Origin: Dipteris shenzhenensis
Taxonomy: Eukaryota; Polypodiophyta; Polypodiopsida; Gleicheniales
Assembly (NCBI GenBank): GCA_047967505.1
Contig: CM106540.1
Length of the DNA: 64,000 bases
Direction: 5' to 3' (one strand)
Shown here: positions 23,601 to 35,600 of the stretch, in pieces
Layout: every line of letters begins with the position of its first letter
Numbering within the stretch: the first letter of the stretch is position 1
The notes under the pieces: generated by a model
Database searches by the model: none
Seen by the model: only the letters and a program-made list of their open reading frames with translations
What the model was told of the DNA's origin: nothing
Position numbers and translations under genes: made by a program

Positions 23601-26600
23601 CCCACTCTCCTGGGTCCCACTGCAAGCACCTGATAGGTGCACCTCCATATAACCACAACCTCCAGGATCCCAGGGCCAAGAGCAGAGGGTCGGGGTCTAA
23701 GTACCATTGCAAGCCCGCTCCATGGTCCACAAAACCAACAATCCTGACAGGCTAAAAGGCAACCTCTAGAAGAATATCATTCGTGGATCTAGAGAGTATA
23801 CCTCCATCCTCAACGTCAAAGACCAGAGCATCTTCCCCGAGACCTCGAAGAGCGATCACCTATAGAGGAACTGCTATCCTTGAAAAAGCTTCCATCCAAG
23901 TGGTGGAAGTAATAGGCATCTCAACTGTCCAATCCATCGGGATGGCTGCATCTATCTGCTGAATCCTGCGGGCTACCCCTCTGAGTTGACTCACGGACTG
24001 TAGCCTCTGATCCTCAGGTAGCCTGATAAAAGCCTTCCAAGTGCCTTTTGTGTAGGCGGGGCCTCTCTCCCATCCAGACCACTGCATATAATGGGAAGTG
24101 CTCAGAGGTCTGCCATGCTCATCAAGTATACTATCGTTCCAAATGATTGGCTGCCTATCAATCTCTTCAAGGGTAGAGGGCGGAGTGTTCCTGAAGCTCC
24201 CCCAAGCTTTGAGGATGGCAGTCATGAGAGGAGAGGCAAGAGACCTGAGAGAGGCAGAAGTAAAAATCCAGTGAGGGCTGTCCACCCAATCATCTCCTAA
24301 GGTAGGTGTGCAAGCCTGAATGCGTCCAAAGAAGGATAGGTCTCCAATGGGATACAAAATTCCTGTTACCACCTTTCGGGATAAGGTGTATGAGTCCCTC
24401 GGTCAAGGAGTCAAGCATCTCACCCGAGTCCCAAATGTCCTGTAGGGCTGAAGTAATATGATCACCGATCATATCCCAAGAGGCTGTAAAAAAAGGAGTA
24501 AGACCATCGAAACCAGGGCATTTGCCCTTATGAAGGGCAGAGAGGGCATTCTTGAACTCTGTGTTGGTAAAGCGTGCATCAAGTAAGCATATCATCTCTG
24601 GTGTGACCAACACAGGTAAACTCTGCCAAATCTCATCTCTAGCCACATCTCTGGCTTGTGTGTCAGGATCTGCGGAAAGAAGGAAGGCATAGAAAGCTGT
24701 CGCTAAGTGCATGATGACGGTATCCGGATGAGACTGCAAAATGCCGTTAGAGTCAATAAGCTGCTTGACACTCTCTCTACTATGTCTGGGACCAAGTGTA
24801 GAGAAAAAGTGTTTATTGACTCTCCCTTCCATTTGTATCCAAAAGGACTCCCGTGCATGGAAGGCATACTTTGCTCTCTGATCGAGCAATATCTGCAAGT
24901 GAGCCCTTGCCGTAGCAAGGCGCTCCTGTACCCAAGGATGTGATGGTCATTTTTGCTCCTCCCTCTGCAAGGCTGCCAACTGTTGGCGGATACCAATCTC
25001 CCGCCTGAGTACCTCACCTCGCCAAGCACTAGCAACGGAGTAATGAAAGTCGCTGATACTGGCAAGTGCTGTGGCCACATGTGAAGGACCGGCCACCCCC
25101 CCTGCATGTGAGAAACCTAGATCTCCAAGACTGCCTCTCTGAGGGTCTCATCCGTGTTTAAGGCATCGGGGATCTTGATACTGTGAGACGGTCCTCTCAG
25201 ATGGGGCTCTGATATGGACAAAACTACCGGAAAATGGTTGGAAGTGGAAACACCAGGTGCGATGCAAACTATCCCCCCTCTATCAAGAGCCCAGTCATCC
25301 ACATAGAATCTGTCAATCCGGGCATGGATAGGCATCTGCACCCTATGGTTCGACCATGAAAACAAAAGTGACTGAGACTGAACATGAAATGCATCATCTG
25401 ACCAAACATCTCTGCCACTGAATTTGAACAAGAAGGCATCCCAAGCTGCTCTCTCGAGGGAATGAATACCACCTTCTCTGCCCCCTTGCTTATCAGAAGG
25501 TGCCTCAACCATGTTGAAGTCACCTCCAATAATCCACGAATCTGCAATGTCAGCCCACGAGAGCAACTCTTTCCAAAACAGAACATAGTCCCCTCTATTG
25601 TTCGGAGCATAGAGGTTGAGGAAACCAACCTTACCTCCGTCAATTAGAAGTAGAACCCACTGGGCCCTGGAGGGGGTTGGTACCGTGTCCAATGATCAAA
25701 GGGAGAATAGAATCCTGAAACTGATATGCATGTACCTCCTCTGGTTCCCAAGGCAGGAAGCCAAAAACTCCGGCCTGAAAGCAGCTTACCTGACTTGGAG
25801 CAATCTCTAACATCCAGTTTGTGTTCCTGAAGAAAAAGCATGTCTAGGGAACCATCTGAAACACCTGGAGAGGTGCCAACAACCTGGGCTGCTGAGGAAG
25901 GTGCAGCCTGATCCTGGGGTGGAGTCGAACAAGGCTTCTGAACACTAGTCTCCTCCTGAGGCTCCAAGGGGGTAGCCTTCGAAGCGGTGGATGTGTGATC
26001 TGAAGTAGAGGGCCGATCGGAACCCACCGTGGGCCAGAGGTGGTGCGGGGTGCAGGAGGGATTCGTGTAGCCCTAGGAGGGGGGGGAGCCCGTGTTTGAG
26101 GCGGTGCCTGTGGCGCGGTAGGTCTTGCTCTTGCTCTCTTTAGGATATCTGAGTTTGAAGTCAATTTGTATAGAAACTCAGTATCAAGACCTCTGTATAA
26201 ATGGACGCTCAAGTATGTGTGGGTGTGTGGATTTGTATGTCTGAGAGCATATGTTTATACTATGGTCTACAACCTTATGGGTGACTATCATGAGATTGAA
26301 ACTGCACACTGTGTTGTGTTTTATAGGATGAGTTTGGGCATGTTCCCAGATTCATTTAGATATATATATACATATAAATGGTGCACAAAGGATGCATTTT
26401 ATTGCTAGAAGTCTTGAGGTTTTCAGCCGTTTGTGCAGCTACAATCTTGCAAGTGTGTGTGTTTCCTATCAAATGCTATCCTAACTACTTAGTTGTAACC
26501 ATGTTTTCTTCGCCTCCAAACCATTCAAGCCTCGTTAAATAAAAAGAGAAGTGATTCTTCTTACTTTGATTAGGATTAATTCAAAGACACCCAAATATTA

Positions 26601-29600
26601 ACTTGATCTCCTCCATCTCAATTAAAATTTAAAACCGTGAATGATAATTATCTAAAATCACATCCCTTTGTTATATTTTTGCTAATCAGCTTTGAAATGT
26701 TCAAAATACTCCAATTTTTCAAGCAGAATGCTTTTGAGTTATTGCAATCTTGATTACAATTCCAAAAACTTTCAACATCAAAAGCTACATAATAACTACC
26801 ATAAAAGTATTGAATACGAAAGTATCTTCTTACAAAGCTCAAACTAGCTTCAATATGCTGCAAACCTATCAAAAAAGTATGCCGACTCACCTACAGAACA
26901 TCAATCCTTCTCATCATATAACAAATGCTTGACTGGTAAACTAAATGACATGATTTTTCCACCTCTTAAAGTCTTGGAAGTTTGTACTTCAGATTTCATG
27001 CTGTCCAAGTGTATAGAAATATAAATATTTCTAACACCCTTTGGCTATCACACCTCTCCTCGTGCCTCCCACACCCTCTAGCTTCGATTTGTTGTCACGA
27101 AGAACTTTGATTTCATTACGCAAACTTGCAGCCACTAGGTTGGTTTTTATCTCAGCCAGCATCTGGAGCACTTCTGGAAGTGGGAGACTTCTCTTGGAGG
27201 AATTTGCGCCAGATTTCTTACTCATTTCGTGCTGTTTTAAGGCTGGTCGACCTGTTTTGTGTTGTTTCCTGCTGGTTTTTTGCTCCAAAACTGGTTCGCC
27301 TTTGTCCTAGAGCTCATTTTCAGCAAGACGATTTGTTTTCTGCACCTCTGGAGCTTTTTGGCAGCAGGACAACCTGTCTTTTGGGGGTCCACTAATTTTC
27401 AGTCGCAACGGCTGTTTGGATGGCTAGACACACATTTCAAGGTGTTATTCAGGACTATTTTGCTGTTTTGAAGCTGTTCCTTTTTGGCGCTATTGGAGAT
27501 CTCTCCTTGTGGTTTTAAACCTGTCTCAGGAAGCATCATGCAAGGATCAGCCTATATTTTGCACTTTTGGGTGCATTTTCAGTCCACTCAGTAGTTTTTT
27601 TGCAGAACCATGATAAAAGTCAGCATTTTGGGGAAACATTGATCAAAGAGGGCATTTTGGGGAGCTTCTGCTGCATTGAGAATAATCTTCACCCTGCTGA
27701 TCAGCTCTGTTCATTTGCTATATTTACTATTTTTTGTCCTGAACCCCGGACTATTGGTCGAACCATACAACCAAAAGCCAGTCCCACCCTTGATTGCGCA
27801 TCAGGCTAGCCTGCGTCTTCACCGGTCACTTCCTTGAGAGGAATAGTGGTTTGCAATTGGCTATTGGTTTAGAACAAAGGTGTCGTTTAGTTGGGTTTAT
27901 GCCTTGCTGAGCCAAGCATTGGCTGGCTTTTGAGAGAGAATTTTGAGATTGCAGCGAATATTCATGTGCTAGAAGACTGATGAGTAAACTTACGTTTATT
28001 CTACTGATGAGTAAACTTACGTTTATTCTTCGCATTGTTGTTATGCGGAGTCGCACCCTTTGCAGGTTTCATCGTAGCATCATAATGATGGGATATCTCA
28101 AGGTGTATGTCTCAGGCACACCTTGGGTTCTATGTGTGTGTGCTAGAGGCACAGTTAGGTGCCCATAAGCACTGTTAGGTGGTGGTAGATGCCACATAGG
28201 ATGATTGAGAGATTCTAGGAGCTGATTGAGGAGATGATTGTGAAGCTTGGTGGCTCATGTAGAGGTGCCTACATATGGACCTCACCCTTCTTCATTCCAT
28301 GAGCAAGCAAGCATTCTCATTTCGTGTTCAGCTTCATGCTTTCCTTTCACTTCTTCAACATGGTATCAGAGCACTATGATCCTCCTTGAGCCCATTTATG
28401 CCATGTCATCATCATCTTCTTCTTCATCTTCACCATTTCTTCCCCAAACTTGTGAGAGCTTGTTCTCCCTCGTTGTTTCACCATTCTCCAAGTCCTTCTG
28501 GCTGGAGAGACCCTTCGTATGGGCGACCTTCCACATGCAAGGAATTAGAAAATGATTGTCGCTGCTGGTTGCCATTCCCCGAATTCCGTCGAAGCTCTCT
28601 TTCGTGTATTCTCCTTCTCTGCTCCACCTCTTTCTAATTCCTTTTAGGGAAAGCTTTTCCATACTTTGGACTCTCGTGTTCAAGTTTGAGCAGCAATGGT
28701 TGTATATTCGAGGAGAACAGAGCCAAAAACCAGTCGACATTGATGACGTTCCAGCTAGCAACACCGCGCGACATTACGTCTGACCTTTGCACCAGAGATT
28801 CGCCCATATGTGAGCTTTCATTTGAACCAGAAAGCCTTGTTTTCTTTGCTCTTAAGAAGGAGATCTAAGCCCTCCAAGATCATGTTGGTGTAGAGACAAG
28901 ACACACAAGGAGTAAGCCAAGTGCAATAGCAATGATTGGAATGAATGATAGAGAAGATGTGACTAAAGTCACATCATATACATGGATAGGGTTGTGCTTG
29001 CTAAGCACACCCTGCAGGTCACATGGAAGTGTGCTTGCCAAGCTCGGGGGAAAAAACCTCCACTAGTTGGAGTAAAAAGTGCCACGGGCCTACACCTAAG
29101 GTGTCACCCTACACTCCCAACACATAGGTGCTAACAAACCCCCGTGGAGTGAAGTGGTGACAATGTACAAGGCAAATGTGATATCAATCACCAAAAGGAA
29201 GTAAGTTCAGAAGCTTGCGAAAGCCTTCGAACTTCTCACGAGACAATGCTTTGGTGAATATATCTGCCACATTGTCATGTGTAGGCACATAGATCATGCT
29301 GATTTCTGAGGCAGGCAATCTCTCTCTGACATAATGATAATGAACCTCAATATGCTTTGTGCGAGCATGGAAGACGGGATTCTTCGCAAGTGCCAAAGCA
29401 CTCTGACTGTCTGTAAAAATAGAGGTAGCAGACTCTTGTCTCATACCCAAATCAGCAAATAATCGCCTGAGCCAAACACACTCAACGGTGGTTGTGAAAG
29501 CTGCCCTGTACTCAGCTTCACAACTGGAAGTGGCCACTCAACCAAGAGATGCATGAATGCCCAAAGTAGAAGCAAAAACCTGAAGTGGACACTCTTGTGT

Positions 29601-32600
29601 CAAAGCATCCTGCCCAATCGGAGTCACAGAAAGCATGCAGCTGTGGATCAGCCCCCCTGGGAAAGAATAAACCAAGGTGCATAGTACCGTGCAAATAGCG
29701 GAACACCCGCTTAACAGCCTGCCAATGCTTAGTTCCTGGGCAATGCATGAATCTGCTCAATAAGGAGACCCCAAACTGAATATCTGGCCGTGTATTGCAC
29801 AAATAAATCAAACAGCCCACAGCCTGCTGGTACAATGTCTGATCAAAGGCATCTCCAGAATCTTCAATGCTGAATTTCATGCCAGACTCCACAGGAGTTG
29901 CAACTGGCTTGCAACCCTGGAAAGAGAACCGCTGAAGCAACTTCTGGATGTATTTAGTTTGTTTCAGAACAATACCATCATCCCGCTGTATAAACTGAAT
30001 GCCCAAATAAAAATGCAAAGGGCCCAGATCACTCATCTCAAATGAGGAATGTAATTCAGCCTTGAAGGCTGCAATATCTTGCTCATTGGGGCCTGTGAGC
30101 AGCATGTCATCAACATATAAAACAATGACCAAAAAAATATCCTGAGTTCTCTTAACATAGAGGGTACTCTCAGTTGGACTGTTGCGGAATCCATGGGCAA
30201 CCAAATAAGTGTGTATCTTCTCATACCAAGCTCTAGGTGCCTGCTTAAGGCCATACAGAGCTTTGCGAAGCCTGCACACCAAGTGTTCTTGACCATCCTG
30301 CACAAATCCACGAGGCTGTGTAACATAAACCTCCTCATGCAAGTCGCCATGTAGGAATGCTGTTTTGATGTCCAACTGATGTACTTGCCATCCATGATGG
30401 GCTGCCATGGCAATCATGCATCTGATAGTGGTCATGCGAGAGGTAGGGGCAAAGGTTTCATCAAAATCAATACCCTTTTGCTGAGCATACCCTTTCGCAA
30501 CAAGTCTTGCTTTGAAGCGGTCTACTGAACCATCAGCCTTCCGCTTAATCTCGTAAACCCGCTTAGTACCAATGGCCTTTTTGCTTGGAGGCAATTCAGC
30601 CAAGTGCCATGTTTCATTTTGCATGATAGAATCATATTCTGAATGCATGGCTGCCATCCAATTACTGTCCTCTGCAGCATCCTCAAATGTCAGAGGTTCT
30701 TCATCATTGCATGTGCTCTGAAAGGCATAATCAGTAAACAACCCAGATGCATGATGAGATTTTGCACGAGTCCTCGCAGGTAAAGGAGTATGTAACCTGC
30801 TGTCCCGTAATGTTTCAATCAGCCACCTGGGCACCTGTTTGGATGACTGAATGGCTGTCATTTCCTCATCAACTGCCTGGTCAATATTTGCCTCATCCAT
30901 AGGCATATGTGGTTCAGCCACAATAGGTTGATTAGGTGCTGTACCGCCCTGCGCAACAGCATGGGGAATCAAACTGGAATGTTCTGAAAATGAGGGACCT
31001 TCAGTTGTCATGGGCAGCATTTGTTCAAACACATCCTTGGAGTAGACATCAGGCTGTTTTTGACAGGACAGCAATGGCTGAGTGGAATCCTCAGCAAAAA
31101 TGACATCTCTGCTTGTAATAATCCTCCCGCTGGATGGATGATACAGCCGATACCCTTTGCTTTCAACACTGTACCCCACGAAAATGCATTTGAGAGCCTT
31201 ATCATCAAGTTTAGTACGATGTTGCTGTGGCACATGTGCATAGGCCAAGCAACCAAATACTCTGAGATGAGCAACAGAAGGCTTTCTACCATGCCATGCC
31301 TCATACGGGGTGAGATTATGTAAGGCCTTTGTGGGACATCTGTTAAGCACATAATTTGCACACATGAGAGCTTCCATCCAGAACCTGTTGGGCAAACCTT
31401 TGCCTTTGAGCATACATCTACCCATCTCCATTTCCGACCTGTTTTTCCTTTCAGACACCCATTTTGCTCTGGGGTGTATGGAGTGGTACACTGATGGATG
31501 ATGCCTCTCTCTGCAAGATATGCATGATATTCCTTGGACATGTTGCTGACGAAGCTTCTGCATCTTGCCTTTTCCAATCCTCTTTAGCATAGCGGTTGGC
31601 TTGTCGAATGTCATGCAACAACAAATTAGCTTTATTATTTTAACTGTTTTAACACAATCTATAATCATTGTGCAACAATCGGTTAGACCATACAATCTAA
31701 AGGCCAATCGCCAAGTTCAAAGTACCAACAAGGTCCTGCATGCCATTTGTAGCAGAAAGATAGTTAACACTGGGTGTAGAAATTAGAATCAAAGATCTCA
31801 CAAGTGGTGTAGGCATAAAATCTAATGTATAAGGCATAGGTTATACTTCGTATTTCTTGGTGTATGGCATTGAATTATTACTACCCATCGCAATTGAGAT
31901 CCCAATGCTTCAAATAGCACCAGAACATTATTCCCCCCCTCGATCAGTGCGAAGTGTCCCCACTTTTTCTGAGGCATAATTCTCAGTCTGAGTAATAAAA
32001 TGTCTGAATTTTGTAAACACCTCTGACTTCTCCTTCAATGGGTAGAGCCACGTGAAACGAGAGAAATCATCAATGAAAGTGACAAAATACAGATATCCCC
32101 CAATAGATGGAGTCCTCATAGGACCACAAACATCACTGTGTATAAGCTGTAATCTCCGGACAGCTCTGACAGTCCCATCTTTAGGAATCGGTGTGCGATG
32201 CATCTTCCCCAAGATACATCCCTCGCATACATGGCGAGTCGGAGTATGTATGTGTGGCATCTCGGACACCATTTCATGGCTGTGTAAATGCAGCAAACTT
32301 CTGAAATTGAGATGGCCAAATCGAGCATGCCATAATTCAGCATTTGCCAACTGTGATGGGGTGGTGGTGAATAAAGCATCATGCAAAGCACTCTCATAGT
32401 GATCAAGTCTGTAAAGACCATGCATAAAGTTCCAGAAGCCACAATTGTATCACCATCACTAATGTCATGTACGGTGCATCTGTCATCCAAAAACTTCACC
32501 ATTAAGCCACCACGGGCAATGGCTGAAACTGAAAGCAAATTCTTTTTGATACCAGGCACCCATAGCACATCACCACCATTTGCTGCGGTAAGTACAATCT

Positions 32601-35600
32601 TTCCCACTCCTTGCATAGGATGGGAGGAGTTGTTGGCACATGTCACTGTGCCTCCATGAGAACCAGCTGCATAAGATGTAAACAAATCCTTCTGTGAGGT
32701 AATGTGCTTGCTAGCACCACTGTCAAAATACCATACATTGGCATCACTCACAGATAGGCATGCATCATGAACAGACGGATTGTAACTGCATAACACTGTA
32801 AAAGCCCATTCCTCATCATGGGAGGATGTATAAGTGTAATTTGCAGCCTCTTTGTTATCCGACTTGGGGACATTATCCGTCACTGCCATGCTGGCCTCTT
32901 CGCTCTTTTCCTTCTCAAGCCTCTTGCGACATTCATTAATGTAATGTCCTGGCTTCCTGCAATAGTTGCACTTCCCCTTTTTCTTGGGTTTATCACCCTC
33001 TTTTTCATACTTGCCAGATGGCTGGCCTGCATCTTTCTTGGGCTTGCTGCCCCCCTGAAATGCAGCCTTACCTTTGCCTTTCTGGCTGGCAATAAAATCC
33101 TGATCAGCCACATGCATCACAGTCCTGTTATGTCTGGACTGCTCCTCTTGCAAGAGTACAGAAACAAGCTCATCGAAGGTAATCGAATTGGGATTACCCT
33201 TCATCATAAGCCGCATAGTAGTGGACACATTCTGATACGTGTTGGGGATGGCCTGCAACACTGTAGAAACCAACGAGGCATTCGGAATAATCTCATCCAC
33301 AGATGCTAATTGCTCCCGTAAATCCTTTACCTTCGTGAGATAATCATCCATGGAATCACCATCATGCTGACTTGGTACAAGTTTGCCAAACTTTCCCAAG
33401 CTGCCCTTGCTGTTTTGCATGACCGGATGTGAGGAATAATGCTTCTTTTAACAGATAATGCAATCAAGGCATGTGCATTGGCATCCCGGCCATCCGATCG
33501 ACTCTGCTCTGGAGTAGGTGCATGTGATATCTCTGTAATCCGAGATGACTCATCCTTTGAACTGTGTGAAGGAGCGGTTGTTGGTGCATGTGGACACAAC
33601 TGAGTGCCATCCACAATGCCCCAAAAGCCTTTGGCCACAAGCACATGTCACATCATGTACGACCAGAGAGGATAGTTGGTGCCATCCAACTTATCTTCTG
33701 CAGAGAGCAATCCAAAAACATCCCTTTCTGCCATTGCAATTGCATAGAATTTCCCCAAAATGCAAAAATCCCTCTGATTCTGCCCTGAATGACTGTGTAC
33801 CTGAAAATAAAGAAATACCCCGAGGCACATGGGCCAAAACCACCAGCACGTCAAGCAAGATGCTACAAACGAGTAACAAGATGCGGATAGAAGGCTGCCC
33901 GCACCAAAACAAGACAGCACGAGTACTGGCTGAGTCGCAGGGCCGCACAAAAATAAGCCTCACAGGGTCAAGACGATGCTTGTGTTCACCACCTCTGGCC
34001 GCTCCTTAGAAACATGCCACTCCACAGTAGCACATGGCTACCTGCACCAGATCCAGCAGCACCTCAATAGGAGCAAGCCGCACCTCAAGAACGGCAACAA
34101 GGTGCACGTCACGAACAACAACACGGCGCAGGTCTCGGGTAGGCCCAAGCTACGTGCAGCGGGGGTTTGAGCTAGTCGGTGGGCAGTACGACCACTAGGT
34201 TGGAGAGGCTGGAAGATGAAGCGTTAGCTCCACGTAGGATGATGGCAGCAGCTCTCCACGAGCTTGGCGACGGCCTCCACAGGCAGGGCGACGGCACAGG
34301 GCAGCAGTGGCTTGCACGAGCAGGGCGACGGCGTAGGGCAGCATCAGCTTGCACAAGCAGGCGTCGGCCACCATAGGCAGGTTCACGTCCACGGGCCAAA
34401 GCGGGGGCCTACAGCAGGCTCACGTACACGGGCCTGAGCGGGAGCTTGAGCTTGATGGACAACACGTCCACTAGGCTGGAGCAGCTCCACGCATAGGGGC
34501 GACGGCCAGGCGGAGCAGATACGGCAGCAGCTCTCCACGACTAGCTCCACGGCACAGGGCGGCAGAACACGAACAACAACAGAGCGCTCCTCTCGAACAG
34601 CAACAGGTTGCTCCACGATATCAACTACACCACGAGTAGGCGATGGGGGGATGGCGGCTGGAAGATGGTGGCTGCACGTTAGGATGTCACGTCACAGAGA
34701 ATGCTCTGATACCATTTGTTGGTGCAGAGACAAGACACACAAGGAGTAAGCAAGTGCAATAGCAATGATTGGAATGAATGATAGAGAAGATGTGACTAAA
34801 GTCACATCATGTACATGGATAGGGTTGTGCTTGCTAAGCACACCCTGCAGGTCACATGGAAGTGTGCTTGCCAAGCTCGGGGGAAAAAACCTCCACTAGT
34901 TGGAGTAAAAAGTGCCACGGGCCTACACCTAAGGTGTCATCCTACACTCCCAACACATAGGTGCTAACAGATCATGCCTCTGTTTTGGACAGTTTTGACA
35001 ATGTTGTGAGTTTGGTGCTACATTAGATGCTACTTTAGCATTTCTGATGTTTTAAAGTGGCGAATAGCATCAGTACAAGTGTGGCTACAACTTTCCTTTA
35101 GGTTGCTATGCCTGGATTTGCTTGGAATACTTTCATTTAGCCACCTCTATGAAGCATACAAGTTGAGGTATCATTTCCATTATGATTTTTAGTATGGAAT
35201 TTGGTTACAAGTCTTTGTTACACTAAATGCTTGTACTTTGAAGCTTTTCAACTCCTTCTGGCCTTGTAAGAGAGTAGACATTGCCCATTTTGGGTTAGAC
35301 TCTCTCATGGCTACCTTCTTGAATATTGATAAGTTCAATGGTAAAGGCTTTCACACATGGCAGATGAAAGTTAAGTTTGCATTGATGAGGGAAAACCTCT
35401 GGGAGCTTGTCAAACCTGCTTCAACTTCTTCTTCAATAGCCTCTAATGCTGGAGAATCCTCAGCTCCTACACGCCCGGCACGAGATCCTGCTAGAGAGGA
35501 GAAAGCCTATGGCATTATTGCTCTTGGCTTAGGAGATGAGTATATTCATCACATTTTTGATTTGGAGTCTCCTTCTGAAGCTTGGCAGAAGCTTGATATT

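Larger units (their letters stand above)
22641..26142 (-). mobile_element. L1-like LINE, 5' truncated and internally deleted, - strand
   Basis: The insertion lies between two perfect copies of GGATATCTGAGTTT (22627-22640 and 26143-26156), a 14-bp target duplication typical of target-primed reverse transcription. The poly-A tail appears as a T-run at 22641-22652. On the - strand the order is endonuclease, RT start, deletion, RT-distal region, zf-RVT, C-terminal tail. The 5' end falls within proline-rich sequence before the endonuclease, so ORF1 is missing. It is antisense to the host gene in intron 4. Confidence 0.88.
28883..34969 (-). mobile_element. Ty1/copia retrotransposon, - strand, nested in the gag-only element
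   Basis: LTRs of about 254 bp (28883-29136 and 34717-34969, TGTTGG...TAACA) are flanked by GATCA (28878-28882 and 34970-34974). On the - strand the order is LTR, PBS, GC-rich leader, gag, protease, integrase, RT, RNase H, PPT, LTR: the copia order. Four LTR differences seen by eye indicate a fairly young insertion, yet the coding region has a stop in gag, several frameshifts and an inserted 0.36 kb within integrase. Confidence 0.92.

Noticed and set aside
34172-34616. Ala/Arg-rich ORFs on both strands
   Set aside because: They come from the GC-rich leader of the nested copia element. Both strands are open only because of base composition.
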